64,000 bases of DNA from Amycolatopsis balhimycina FH 1894 (GTDB taxonomy: Bacteria; Actinomycetota; Actinomycetes; Mycobacteriales; Pseudonocardiaceae). A model generated the notes under the pieces. The model was not told the origin of the DNA. It made no database searches and saw only the letters and a program-made list of their open reading frames with translations. The translations under genes and the position numbers were made by a program. The stretch is from assembly GCF_000384295.1 (NCBI RefSeq), contig NZ_KB913037.1:2617948-2681947 (forward strand), in the 5' to 3' direction. Below, one piece after another: positions 51,121 to 59,903 of this stretch (position 1 is the first letter of the stretch; each line of letters begins with the position of its first letter).

Positions 51121-51179
51121 AAGTCCGTGAATGGCACATTGAGGGACTCTACGTCCCTCAATGTGCCATTCACGGACTT
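51121..51179. repeat. 27-bp perfect hairpin repeat (family with 25143 and 41805)
   Basis: 51121-51147 (AAGTCCGTGAATGGCACATT...) is the exact complement of 51153-51179. The arm shares 25 contiguous bases with the element at 25143. Its right arm overlaps the last codons of the GyrI-like gene, which ends at 51170. Confidence 0.8.
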
Positions 51180-51775
51180 TCGACCGGCTGGCGCAGGACC
51201 GTTCGGAGCCGCGCGGGGTCCACGCGTCTCGGGTCGCCGAGGTAGATCTCGTGGTGCAGGCCGGTCGGCCGGAGGCCTTGCGTGGCAAGGAATTCGTCGT
51301 GCAGGCGGGCCAGCAGCGGGCCTTCGTCATCGTACGAGCCGACGTGGAGCGCCTGCGCGCAGCGGCCCTCGTGCAGCTTCTCCAGCCGGACCGGCGCGTC
51401 GAGCTTCTTCTTGCGCCGCACCGCTTCCCGGGCTTCCTCGACGGCGTCCTCGCCGATCCACGGCGGCTGCGCGACGAGCATCGTCCACTGCCAGGAATCC
51501 TTCGCCCGCACGGTGAAAGCCGCGTATTCGTCCGCCCACCACAGGCCTTCCAGCGGACCCACGACGAAGTCCTCGCCCCGGCGCTTCGCCGCCATCTTGA
51601 TCGTGTAGGCGAACGTGTAGAGCGCTTCGACGGCGCTCTGGTAGCTCTCCGCCGTGTTCGGGTTGCCGCGGCCGTCGATCGCGAGGAACCGCTGCTCGGG
51701 CACGTCCACCAAAGCCCAGCCGGTGTTCTTGGGCGCGTAGAGCTGCTTCAGCTCTTTCTTGATGTCGTACGGCAT
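51170..51775 (-). CDS. GyrI-like small-molecule-binding domain protein
   Basis: The 201-aa protein has the GyrI-like pattern: KNTGWALVDVPEQRFLAIDG, VVGPLEGLWWADEYAAF, CAQALHVGSYDDEGPLLARL and THGL-type ending LRPTGLHHEIYLGDPRRVDP. Such domains sense drugs or small ligands. Its start overlaps the PadR stop by one base (TGATG), so both are cotranscribed. The 3' end lies inside a hairpin repeat. Confidence 0.87.
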   Translation of the reverse strand: MPYDIKKELKQLYAPKNTGWALVDVPEQRFLAIDGRGNPNTAESYQSAVEALYTFAYTIKMAAKRRGEDFVVGPLEGLWWADEYAAFTVRAKDSWQWTMLVAQPPWIGEDAVEEAREAVRRKKKLDAPVRLEKLHEGRCAQALHVGSYDDEGPLLARLHDEFLATQGLRPTGLHHEIYLGDPRRVDPARLRTVLRQPVESP

Positions 51776-52284
51776 CAGGTCATCCCTTCCAGCCACCCGG
51801 CTTCCGCCTCGAGCTGCGCGATGGAGTAGGCGAAGATCGCCCGGACGAACGGCGGGACGTCCGGCTGGGCCTCGGCGGCGCAGCGGACCTCCGCCAGGCG
51901 TTCCTCAACCGCTTCGGCGCGTTTGGCCAGCGCCGCGGCCAGCCGTCCGGGCGGGATGGCCGGGCTGGTGGCCAGCCCCACCAGCACCGGCGGGTGCACC
52001 GGACGCAGCTGGGCGATGGCCGCCTCCGCGGCGGCCGCGCACGCCTTCCGGCCCGCTTCGGTGGCCGTGAACGTCTTTTTGGCCTTCGGGTGCGCGCGTT
52101 CCCCCTGGACTTCGGCGACCAGGCCGCGGTCGCGGAGTTTGCCCAGCACGTAGTAGATCGAGCTGAAGCCGAGCGCGGTCCAGTCGCGCATGCCGCGTTC
52201 CGCGACGACTTCGTCCAGCTCGTAGCCGTGCCTCGGCCGCTCGGCCACCAGGCCCAGCACCGTCAGCTCCGCGTCGGTCAGCAC
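51775..52284 (-). CDS. PadR family regulator
   Basis: The 169-aa protein has a PadR winged helix (LTVLGLVAERPRHGYELDEV, SIYYVLGKLRDRGLVAEVQG) and a C-terminal helical dimer region. It starts with GTG at 52284, behind a palindromic TCTAG/CTAGA site, probably its operator. It is cotranscribed with the GyrI-like gene, so a sensor and effector pair for a small ligand is likely. Confidence 0.88.
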   Translation of the reverse strand: MLTDAELTVLGLVAERPRHGYELDEVVAERGMRDWTALGFSSIYYVLGKLRDRGLVAEVQGERAHPKAKKTFTATEAGRKACAAAAEAAIAQLRPVHPPVLVGLATSPAIPPGRLAAALAKRAEAVEERLAEVRCAAEAQPDVPPFVRAIFAYSIAQLEAEAGWLEGMT

Positions 52285-52293
52285 GGCGGTACT

Positions 52294-52305
52294 CTAGCAC
52301 TAGAA
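52294..52305. promoter_or_regulatory. PadR operator-like palindrome
   Basis: TCTAG (52294-52298) and CTAGA (52301-52305) around CA lie over a -10-like TATTCT (minus strand, about 52303-52308) upstream of the PadR start. This is the usual position for autorepression. Confidence 0.55.
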
Positions 52306-52323
52306 TAGTCGGCCACCGGAAAT

Positions 52324-52394
52324 TGTCGGTGACATCTGGGGCTTCGCCCCAGGTCGGGGGCTCCGCCACCCGAGCCCCCCAAAAAATGTCGGTG
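52324..52394. repeat. GC-rich hairpin element flanked by an 8-bp direct repeat
   Basis: A 55-bp segment containing TGGGGC-TTC-GCCCCA and GGGGGCT...AGCCCCC stems lies between two copies of TGTCGGTG (52324-52331 and 52387-52394). The core GGGGGCTCCGCCACCCG also occurs at 48998-49015. The flanking repeat resembles a target-site duplication, but could also be part of the element. Confidence 0.5.
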
Positions 52395-52453
52395 GGTGCT
52401 GGCATGCTTCAGCTCGTACCGGAAAGCAAGGGAGCACAGTGGGGGGACAGGTG

Positions 52454-53758
52454 GTGACGGCAGTGCCGTGGACCGCGGAACGCGTGGCCGGGCTGGCGCC
52501 GGATCCCGCTTCGGAGAAGGCGGGCCGGGCGCTCGCCACGCCCGCGAAGTGGTCGGGCGCGGGCGCGTCCGAAGACGCCGTGTGGGGCTTCTGCCAGGGC
52601 AGCGGCAAGAAGCCGTACCAGACGTGCGTCGAGTTCGCCGAGCCCGCGTTCCGGTGTTCCTGTCCCAGCCGGAAGTTCCCGTGCAAGCACGCGCTCGGGT
52701 TGCTGCTGCTCTGGGCGGCCGGCCGGCTCGACACGGCGGAGGCGCCGGAGTGGGTGCACACGTGGCTGGCCGAACGCGCCGACCGGGCGCGGCGGGCGGA
52801 GCAACGCGCGGAAGCGTCCGGGCCGAAGGACGAGGAGGCCGCCGCGCGCCGCGCCGGTGAACGTGCCGCGCGCGTCGAAGGCGGTGTCGCGGAGCTCAAG
52901 ATCTGGCTCACCGACCGGATCGGCGCCGGGTTCGCGGGCTTCGACCGCAACGGCGGCGAAGAGCTGCGCACGGTCGCCGCGCGGATGGTCGACGCCCAGG
53001 CGTCCGGCCTCGCGGGCGGGCTGCGGAAGGCGGCCGGGATCGTCGGCCGCCGCGACTGGCCGGAGGCGCTGCTCGCCGAACTGTCCCTGTCGTACTTGCT
53101 GGCGGACGCGGCGAGCCGGCTGGAGGCCCTGCCGGCTCCGTTGGCGGAGACCGTCCGCACGCGGCTCGGGTTCTCGGTGGAGACGGCCAGGGTCTTGGAG
53201 AGCGGCAAGCGCGTCGCCGACGAGTGGCTGATCACCGGCGCGGCCGACGAGGAGAACGACCGGCTGCTCACCCGGCGCACCTGGCTGCGCGGCCGCCACT
53301 CCGGGCGGGACGCGCTGGTGCTGTCGTTCGCGCCGCCGGGCCGTCCGCTGGACGTGTCGCTGCCGCCCGGCCATCTGCTGACGGCGGAACTGGCGTTCTA
53401 TCCGGGCGCGGCACCGCTGCGGGCCCTGGTGGCGGAACGCGGCATCCCGTCGCCCGCGCCGGCGGCCGACGGCGGCTCGATCGAGGACGTGCTGGCGGCG
53501 TACGCGCGGGCGCTCGCGGCGGACCCGTGGCTGGAACGCTGGCCGGTCCTGCTCTCGCGCGTCACCCCGGCCGAACACGCCGGCGGCTGGTGTCTGTCCG
53601 AAAAGGACGGTACCGCGCTGCCGCTGGTGCCGTACGCCTTCCCATGGTCGTTGCTGGCGATGTCGGCGGGCAACCCGCTGACGGTGGCCGGCGAGTGGAG
53701 TCCGTCCGGCCTGCGGCCGCTGACCTGCTGGCACGAGGACCGGGCGGTGCGGCTGTGA
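52454..53758 (+). CDS. SWIM zinc-finger protein (first gene of the MoxR/VWA operon)
   Basis: This protein of about 434 aa has a SWIM zinc finger near its N-terminus, FRCSCPSRKFPCKHALG (CxC...CxH), followed by a long alpha-helical region. SWIM domains bind nucleic acid or protein. The exact start among GTGs at 52439, 52451 and 52454 is uncertain; 52454 best fits the GGGGGGA upstream. Its stop overlaps the next GTG (GTGA). In E. coli YehQ carries a SWIM domain beside YehL/M/P (from memory). Confidence 0.85.
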   Translation: MTAVPWTAERVAGLAPDPASEKAGRALATPAKWSGAGASEDAVWGFCQGSGKKPYQTCVEFAEPAFRCSCPSRKFPCKHALGLLLLWAAGRLDTAEAPEWVHTWLAERADRARRAEQRAEASGPKDEEAAARRAGERAARVEGGVAELKIWLTDRIGAGFAGFDRNGGEELRTVAARMVDAQASGLAGGLRKAAGIVGRRDWPEALLAELSLSYLLADAASRLEALPAPLAETVRTRLGFSVETARVLESGKRVADEWLITGAADEENDRLLTRRTWLRGRHSGRDALVLSFAPPGRPLDVSLPPGHLLTAELAFYPGAAPLRALVAERGIPSPAPAADGGSIEDVLAAYARALAADPWLERWPVLLSRVTPAEHAGGWCLSEKDGTALPLVPYAFPWSLLAMSAGNPLTVAGEWSPSGLRPLTCWHEDRAVRL

Positions 53759-55143
53759 AAGCTTGGGAAGACCTCGTCGGCACCGCCCTCCTCGGCACGC
53801 GCCGGCGCACGCTCGACCTCGCGGCCCAGCCCGCCGCCGTCCAGGAACTCGCCGCGGACCGCGCCGACCCGGCCGAACAGCTCCTCGCGGCCGCGGCCGC
53901 GCTGACCACTTACCGCCGGGCCGGACGGCGGCCGCTGCACGACGTCCGGCCGCTGCCGGTCGCCGCTCCCGACGAGCGGCCGTTCGTGCCGCCGCTCGCG
54001 CGGGAACGGCTGGCCCGGCTGCTGGCCGCCAGTCACCCGGACCTGCTGCTGGAGTGGCTGGGCATCGTCGCGGGCACGGCCTACCGCATCCCGCCGGAAA
54101 CCCTGCCGCTGCTGGCCGAGGCCGCCCGGACCAAGGCCGCGCTGCGCGGCCCGCTGGTCGCGGTCGCCGGTCCGGTCGGGGCGTGGCTGGGGCAGCGTAA
54201 CCCCGACTGGGCCTTCCTCTCGGCCCCTCCCGAAGAGTCCGGCGACGTCTGGCAGTACGGCAGCCTCGCCCAGCGGCGCCGCTGGCTCGCCACGAAGCTG
54301 GCCGAGGACCCGGAGGCCGCCCGGGACGCCCTCACCACGTCGTGGAAGAGCGAACCCGCGGACGTCCGGGCGGACTTCCTCGGCGTGCTCGCCGGGCACG
54401 TCCGGGCCGCGGACGAAGAGTTCCTCGAAGCCGCGCTGACCGACCGCGCGGCCGCGGTCCGCGAACAAGCCGCCGACCTGCTCGGCCGGCTGCCGGGGAC
54501 GCGCTACGGACAGGGCATGGCCGAACGGCTGCGGCCGCTGGTCCGCCGCCGGGGCCGGGTCCTCGAAATCTCCATCCCGCAAGGCGAACGCGGCGACGGC
54601 ACCGTCCGGCTGCGCACCCTCGTCGCGGCCGCTCCCCTGGCGTTCTGGAGCGAGTTCGGCCCGCCCGCCGAGGTCGTGCGGATGACCGTCGAGGGCTGCC
54701 CGCCCGGCGTGCTGCGCGACTCCTGGGCCACCGCCGCCCTCCGCCAGCACGACGCCACCTGGGCGCAGACCCTGATCGGCGCCGACCCCGGCGGGCGCAC
54801 CACGCCACCGCTGCTCGGCGTGCTGAGCCCGGCGAGCCAGGCCGCCACCGTCGGGCACCTGGTGGGCCGGCTGCCCGTCGAGTCGTTCGCCCGGCTGGTG
54901 CACGAACTGCCCCGGCCGTGGACGAAGGAGCTCGGCACCGCGTTGCTCGACTGGATCGCCCGCCAGGACGACCACCGCCTGGTTTCGCACGCCGCCGTCG
55001 TGATCGCCCGCGCGGTCCCGCCGGAGTGCCTGCTGCGCCACCCGCTGGCCACCACCCGCCTGACCATGGACGCCGGGCCATGGCGCCGGGCGCTCACCGA
55101 GACGCTGAACTTCCGCCGAGAAATGTACGAGGAGCTCGCATGA
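53755..55143 (+). CDS. DUF5691 protein
   Basis: The 462-aa protein begins VKAWEDLVGTALLGTRRRTL and is rich in alpha-helical, HEAT-like repeats (for example EEFLEAALTDRAAAVREQAA, DLLGRLPGTRYGQGMAERL), ending with NFRREMYEELA. It resembles DUF5691 proteins found in this operon type. It may scaffold the AAA+ complex. It overlaps both neighbours by 4 bp. Confidence 0.78.
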   Translation: MKAWEDLVGTALLGTRRRTLDLAAQPAAVQELAADRADPAEQLLAAAAALTTYRRAGRRPLHDVRPLPVAAPDERPFVPPLARERLARLLAASHPDLLLEWLGIVAGTAYRIPPETLPLLAEAARTKAALRGPLVAVAGPVGAWLGQRNPDWAFLSAPPEESGDVWQYGSLAQRRRWLATKLAEDPEAARDALTTSWKSEPADVRADFLGVLAGHVRAADEEFLEAALTDRAAAVREQAADLLGRLPGTRYGQGMAERLRPLVRRRGRVLEISIPQGERGDGTVRLRTLVAAAPLAFWSEFGPPAEVVRMTVEGCPPGVLRDSWATAALRQHDATWAQTLIGADPGGRTTPPLLGVLSPASQAATVGHLVGRLPVESFARLVHELPRPWTKELGTALLDWIARQDDHRLVSHAAVVIARAVPPECLLRHPLATTRLTMDAGPWRRALTETLNFRREMYEELA

Positions 55144-56228
55144 CCGCCCCCGCCACCGTCCTCCGGCCGCACGCCGAGCAGGACCACGCCGCCGAGCTGG
55201 CCGCGCTGGCCGCCGCCGACGAGCGGGCCAAGCCGCCGAACTGGAACCTTTCGCCCTGGGCGGTCGTCGAGTACCTGCTCGGCGGCACCCTGGCCGACGG
55301 CACCGTGATCACCCCGAAGTACGTCGGCCCGCGGCGGCTGATCGAGGTCGCCGTCGCGACGCTGGCCACCGACCGCGCGCTGCTGCTGCTCGGCGTGCCC
55401 GGCACGGCGAAGACCTGGGTGTCCGAGCACTTGTCCGCCGCGATCAGCGGCGATTCGACGCTGCTGGTGCAGGGCACCGCGGGCACGTCCGAGGAGTCGA
55501 TCCGCTACGGCTGGAACTACGCCCGGCTGATCGCCGAGGGCCCGAGCACCGCCGCGCTCGTCGAAAGCCCGGTGCTGCGCGCGATGCGGGACGGCAAGCT
55601 GGCGCGGCTCGAGGAGCTGACCCGCATCCCGGCCGACGTCCAGGACTCGCTGATCACCATCCTGTCCGAGAAGACGCTGCCGGTCCCCGAGCTGGGCACC
55701 GAGGTCCAGGCGCGGCCCGGCTTCAACCTGATCGCGACGGCGAACAACCGCGACAAGGGCGTCAACGAGCTGTCGAGCGCGCTGCGGCGGCGGTTCAACA
55801 CGGTGGTGCTGCCGCTGCCGGACAGTGCCGAGGCGGAGGTCGAGATCGTCAGCCGGCGCGTCGCCGAGCTGGGCGCGTCGCTGAAGCTGCCCATCGAGGC
55901 CGCCGAGCTGGCCGAGATCCGCCGGGTCGTCACGGTGTTCCGCGAGCTGCGCTCGGGCCGCACAGAGGACGGCCGCACGGCGGTGAAGTCGCCGTCGGGC
56001 ACGCTCTCGACCGCGGAGGCGATCAGCGTGCTCACCGGCGGTCTCGCCCTGGCGACCCACTTCGGCGACGGCGTGCTGCGTCCGCACGACGTCGCGGCCG
56101 GCATCCACGGCGCGGTGGTCAAGGACCCGGTGGCCGACCGCGCGATCTGGATCGAGTACCTGGAGACGGTCGTGCGCGAACGCGACGGCTGGGCCGACTT
56201 CTACCGGGCGGGCCAGGAGCTTTCGTGA
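55140..56228 (+). CDS. MoxR-type AAA+ ATPase
   Basis: The 362-aa protein has Walker A GVPGTAKT, a Walker-B region LARLEELTRIPADVQDSL, sensor 1 FNLIATANNRDKG and an Arg finger in LSSALRRRFNTVVLPLPD. The usual DE of Walker B reads EE here, a trait of the YehL-like branch (recalled, to be checked). MoxR ATPases act as chaperone-like remodellers with VWA partners, and such a partner is encoded two genes downstream. Confidence 0.9.
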   Translation: MTAPATVLRPHAEQDHAAELAALAAADERAKPPNWNLSPWAVVEYLLGGTLADGTVITPKYVGPRRLIEVAVATLATDRALLLLGVPGTAKTWVSEHLSAAISGDSTLLVQGTAGTSEESIRYGWNYARLIAEGPSTAALVESPVLRAMRDGKLARLEELTRIPADVQDSLITILSEKTLPVPELGTEVQARPGFNLIATANNRDKGVNELSSALRRRFNTVVLPLPDSAEAEVEIVSRRVAELGASLKLPIEAAELAEIRRVVTVFRELRSGRTEDGRTAVKSPSGTLSTAEAISVLTGGLALATHFGDGVLRPHDVAAGIHGAVVKDPVADRAIWIEYLETVVRERDGWADFYRAGQELS

Positions 56229-58405
56229 CCACCCACCTGCTCGGCATCCGCCACCACGGCCCGGGGTCCGCCCGCGCCGTGGCGACGCGGCTGGCCGAAC
56301 TCGAACCCGACGTCGTGCTGATCGAGGGCCCGCCCGAAGCCGACGCGCTGGTCGAGCTCGCCGAAGATCCGGCGATGGCGCCGCCGGTGGCGTTGCTGGC
56401 CTACGCGACCGACGACGTCTCGCGCGCCGCGTTCTGGCCGTTCGCCGTCTTCAGCCCGGAGTGGCAGGCGCTCGCCTACGCCCGCGAGGCCGGGATCCCG
56501 GTGCGGTTCTGCGACCTCCCGGCCGCGCACACGTTCGCCGCGGGCCCGGACGAGCACACCGGCCCGCCGGTCGATCCCCTGGCCCTGCTGGCCTCGGCCG
56601 GGGGCTACGACGACCCGGAACGCTGGTGGGACGACGTCGTCGAGTCGCGGCGGAACACCGAAAGCCCGTTCGAGGTGATCGCCGAGGCGATGACCGCGGT
56701 GCGGGAGGACGAAAAACCCCCGCAGGGCAACGAAGCCCGGCGCGAGGCGTACATGCGCTCGGTGCTGCGCCGCACCCGCAAGGACGGCTTCGACAACATC
56801 GCCGTGGTCTGCGGCGCCTGGCACGTGCCCGCGCTGGCGGACCCGCTGCCGCCGGCGTCGCACGACCAGGCCGTCCTCAAAGGACTCCCGAAGCGGAAGG
56901 TCGCGTGCACCTGGGTGCCGTGGACGCACGGGCGCCTGGCCACGGCCAGTGGCTACGGCGCGGGCGTGCGCTCGCCGGGCTGGTACCACCACCTCTTCAC
57001 CACGGCCGAAGACGTCACCACGCGCTGGCTGGCCGGCGTCGCCGCGGTGCTGCGGGAGGAGGACCTGCCCGTCTCGACCGCGCACGTCATCGAGGCGGTC
57101 CGGCTGGCCGAAACCCTGGCGACACTGCGGGGCCGGTCGTCCGCCGGGCTCGCCGAAGTCACCGAAGCGACGCGATCCGTGCTGTGCGGCGGCGACGAGG
57201 TGCAGGTCGAGCTCGTCACGCGGCGGCTGGTGGTCGGCGAACGGCTCGGCGAGGTGCCGGACCGGGTACCGCAGCCCCCGCTGGCCGCGGACCTGACCGC
57301 GACCGCGAAACGCCTGCGGCTCAAGAAGGATCCGATCGTCAAGGAACTCGACCTCGACCTGCGGACGCCCGGCGGGCTCGACCGGTCGAAGCTGCTGCAC
57401 CGGCTGCGGATCCTCGGCATCGAGTGGGGCAGCCGCGAGGCGTCGGCGCGGCGGAACAAGGGCACGTTCCGCGAGACGTGGGCGCTGTGCTGGGAACCGT
57501 CGTTCGAAGTCGACCTGGTCGCGGCGGCCGTGCACGGCACCACCGTGCCGTCGGCGGCCACCGCCGCGGTCCGCGGCACCGTCGAGGGCACGCCCCCGCT
57601 CGACGAGGTCACCACGGCCGTCGAGAACTGCCTGCTCGCCGACCTGCCGGAGGCGCTGCCCGAAGCGCTCGCGGCGCTCGACGCCCGGGCGGCGGCGGAC
57701 GCGGACGTCGCGCGGCTGATGTCGGCGCTGCCCGCGCTGGCCAGGGCGACCCGCTACGGCAACGTCCGCGGCACCGACACCGGCGCGCTGCGGGCGGTCG
57801 CCGACCGCATGCTCGACCGGATCTGCGCCGGGCTGCCGCCGGCCGCCCACGGGATCGACGACGACGCGGCGGCCCGGCTGGCCAAGCTGGTCGACGGCGT
57901 GCACGACGCGACGTCCCTGCTGGGTGACGACGCGAAGGAGCGCTGGCTGGCGGCGCTGGCCCGGCTGGCCGAACGGCCGTCGCTGCCCCCGCTGCTGGCC
58001 GGCCGGCTCACCCGCATCCTGCACGACGCCGGGCTGCTCGACGCGCTCGACATCGAACTGCGGCTGGGCCGGGCGCTGACGCCGGGGGTCGCGCCCACGG
58101 CGGGCGCGGCGTACGTCGAGGGTTTCTTCGACGGCGGCGCGCTGCTGCTGGTGCACGACGAAAGCCTGCTGCGGGTGATCGACGCGTGGCTGTCGGCGAT
58201 CCCCGCCGACGTCTTCACCGAGGTACTTCCGTTGCTGCGCCGCACTTTCGGGGCGTTCAGCGGTCCCGAGAAGCGGGCGATCGGGCAGCGCGCGGCCGGT
58301 CTCACTGGCACCGCCCGCGTCGTGGCGGCGGCCGATGAACTGGACGAGGACCGGGCCGAGCGCGTGCTGCCGGTCCTGGCGACCCTGCTGGGGGTGGGGG
58401 CATGA
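56225..58405 (+). CDS. DUF5682 protein
   Basis: The 726-aa protein starts LLGIRHHGPGSARAVATRLA, then DVVLIEGPPEADALVELAE, the hallmark of DUF5682 (YehM-like in E. coli, from memory). This beginning recalls TraB/ChaN-like folds with a conserved His and Glu. The rest is helical, with a C-terminal [12 protein letters not shown]. It lies between the MoxR and VWA genes with 4-bp overlaps, so a ternary complex is likely. Confidence 0.82.
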   Translation: MTTHLLGIRHHGPGSARAVATRLAELEPDVVLIEGPPEADALVELAEDPAMAPPVALLAYATDDVSRAAFWPFAVFSPEWQALAYAREAGIPVRFCDLPAAHTFAAGPDEHTGPPVDPLALLASAGGYDDPERWWDDVVESRRNTESPFEVIAEAMTAVREDEKPPQGNEARREAYMRSVLRRTRKDGFDNIAVVCGAWHVPALADPLPPASHDQAVLKGLPKRKVACTWVPWTHGRLATASGYGAGVRSPGWYHHLFTTAEDVTTRWLAGVAAVLREEDLPVSTAHVIEAVRLAETLATLRGRSSAGLAEVTEATRSVLCGGDEVQVELVTRRLVVGERLGEVPDRVPQPPLAADLTATAKRLRLKKDPIVKELDLDLRTPGGLDRSKLLHRLRILGIEWGSREASARRNKGTFRETWALCWEPSFEVDLVAAAVHGTTVPSAATAAVRGTVEGTPPLDEVTTAVENCLLADLPEALPEALAALDARAAADADVARLMSALPALARATRYGNVRGTDTGALRAVADRMLDRICAGLPPAAHGIDDDAAARLAKLVDGVHDATSLLGDDAKERWLAALARLAERPSLPPLLAGRLTRILHDAGLLDALDIELRLGRALTPGVAPTAGAAYVEGFFDGGALLLVHDESLLRVIDAWLSAIPADVFTEVLPLLRRTFGAFSGPEKRAIGQRAAGLTGTARVVAAADELDEDRAERVLPVLATLLGVGA

Positions 58406-59607
58406 CCGCCGGCGCACTCCCTCCCGCGGAGGCGGCATCGAATACCGCCACGGACCGGGTCCGGCGCTGGCGGCTGGTCCTCGGCGGCGACGGGGCGGGA
58501 CCCGGCTCGGGGCTGGCCGAGGCGCAACTGTCCGAAGAGGACAGCGGGGTGGACGCCGTGCTGGCCGCCCTCTACGACAGGCCCGACGAAGAGGCCGCGG
58601 GCGGGCCGCGCAGCGCGAACCTGGGCGCGTCGGCGCCACGGGTCGCCCGCTGGCTGGGCGACATCCGGCGGTACTTCCCGAGCACCGTCGTGCAGGTGAT
58701 GCAGCGCGACGCGGTCGACCGGCTGGGGCTGACCCGGATGCTGCTGGAGAAGGAGCTGCTGTCGGCGGTCGAGCCGGACGTCCACCTGGTCGGCACGCTG
58801 CTGTCGCTGAACAGTGTGCTGCCCGAGGAGACCAAGGAGACCGCCCGCGAGGTCGTCCGGAAGGTGGTCGGCGAGCTGGAGGAACGGCTCGCCGAACGCA
58901 CCCGCGCGGCGATCCGGGGCGCGCTGGACAAGGCGTCACGCACCCGCCGGCCGCGGCCCGGCGACGTCGACTGGTCCCGGACGATCCACGCGAACCTCAA
59001 GCACTACTCCCCCCAGCTGCGCACGATCGTGCCGGAGAAGCTGATCGGCTTCGGCAGGCGGCAGCAGGCGGTGCAGCGGGACGTGATCCTGGCCGTCGAC
59101 CAGTCGGGCTCGATGGCGGAGTCGGTGGTGTACTCCGGGTTGTTCGGCGCGGTCCTGGCCTCGATGCGGGCGTTGAAGACGTCGTTCGTCGCGTTCGACA
59201 CCGAGGTCGCGGACCTGACCGAGCACCTCGCCGACCCGGTCGACGTCCTGTTCGGCACCCAGCTGGGCGGCGGCACCGACATCAACCGGGCGATCGCCTA
59301 CTGCCAGGGCCTGGTCGAACGCCCCGAGCGGACGCTGCTGGTGCTGATCAGCGACCTCTACGAGGGCGGCGACGAGGACGAACTGCTGCACCGGATCGCC
59401 GAGCTGGCCGGCGCGGGCGTCCAGGTGGTCACGCTGCTGGCGCTGTCGGACTCGGGCGCCCCGTCGTACGACCACGAGAACGCGGCGGCGCTGGCCCAGC
59501 TGGGCATCCCGGCGTTCGCGTGCACCCCGGACCAGTTCCCGGACCTGATGGCCGCCGCCATCCGCGGCGACGACCTTCAGGCCTGGGTAGCCCGGGAGAC
59601 CAGCTGA
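58402..59607 (+). CDS. VWA-domain (CoxE-like) partner of MoxR
   Basis: The 401-aa protein has a helical N-terminal half and a C-terminal VWA domain with an intact [14 protein letters not shown] (DxSxS), GGGTDIN (Thr) and LISDLYEGG (Asp). VWA proteins of this sort bind divalent metal and partner MoxR ATPases. It is the last gene of the operon. The E. coli counterpart would be YehP. Confidence 0.88.
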   Translation: MTAGALPPAEAASNTATDRVRRWRLVLGGDGAGPGSGLAEAQLSEEDSGVDAVLAALYDRPDEEAAGGPRSANLGASAPRVARWLGDIRRYFPSTVVQVMQRDAVDRLGLTRMLLEKELLSAVEPDVHLVGTLLSLNSVLPEETKETAREVVRKVVGELEERLAERTRAAIRGALDKASRTRRPRPGDVDWSRTIHANLKHYSPQLRTIVPEKLIGFGRRQQAVQRDVILAVDQSGSMAESVVYSGLFGAVLASMRALKTSFVAFDTEVADLTEHLADPVDVLFGTQLGGGTDINRAIAYCQGLVERPERTLLVLISDLYEGGDEDELLHRIAELAGAGVQVVTLLALSDSGAPSYDHENAAALAQLGIPAFACTPDQFPDLMAAAIRGDDLQAWVARETS

Positions 59608-59680
59608 GTTGTGGAATCAAACCGACCCGCGCGCTGTTGAGCAGGGTGTGGGACTGCTCCCACGGGAAGGACGGCTCACC

Positions 59681-59803
59681 ATGAAGGTCCGCAGCTCGAT
59701 CCGTTCGCTCGCCCGCCAGTCCGGAGCCCAGGTCATCCGGCGCGGCAACCGCGTCTTCGTGATCAACAAGGACAACCCGCGCTCCAAGGCCCGTCAAGGC
59801 TGA
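59681..59803 (+). CDS. rpmJ: 50S ribosomal protein L36, zinc-independent (C-minus) type
   Basis: This 40-aa protein, [20 protein letters not shown] with ending [13 protein letters not shown], is ribosomal protein L36 of the type lacking the zinc cysteines (YkgO/RpmJ2-like). In many bacteria such copies are induced in zinc starvation under Zur. No Zur site was identified. The ATG at 59681 follows GGGAAGGACGG. It is not with the usual ribosomal operon. Confidence 0.93.
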   Translation: MKVRSSIRSLARQSGAQVIRRGNRVFVINKDNPRSKARQG

Positions 59804-59850
59804 GGCAAAGCGCCTCGACGAGGTAAGCGCGCACCCCACGAGCCAAGGCT

Positions 59851-59888
59851 GACCGGGCCCCGGAACCGCAGGGTTCCGGGGCCCGGTC
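59851..59888. terminator. 17-bp perfect hairpin after rpmJ
   Basis: 59851-59867 (GACCGGGCCCCGGAACC) pairs with 59872-59888 across a GCAG loop. It lies between the rpmJ stop (59803) and the convergent VOC gene (stop at 59904) and probably terminates both. Confidence 0.85.
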
Positions 59889-59903
59889 GCGTGCCGACGG
59901 CCA

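Noticed and set aside
56201..58939. A 912-codon minus-strand frame opposite DUF5682 and VWA
   Set aside because: The frame is Arg/Gly/Pro-rich and opposes two conserved genes in a tight operon, so it is not coding.
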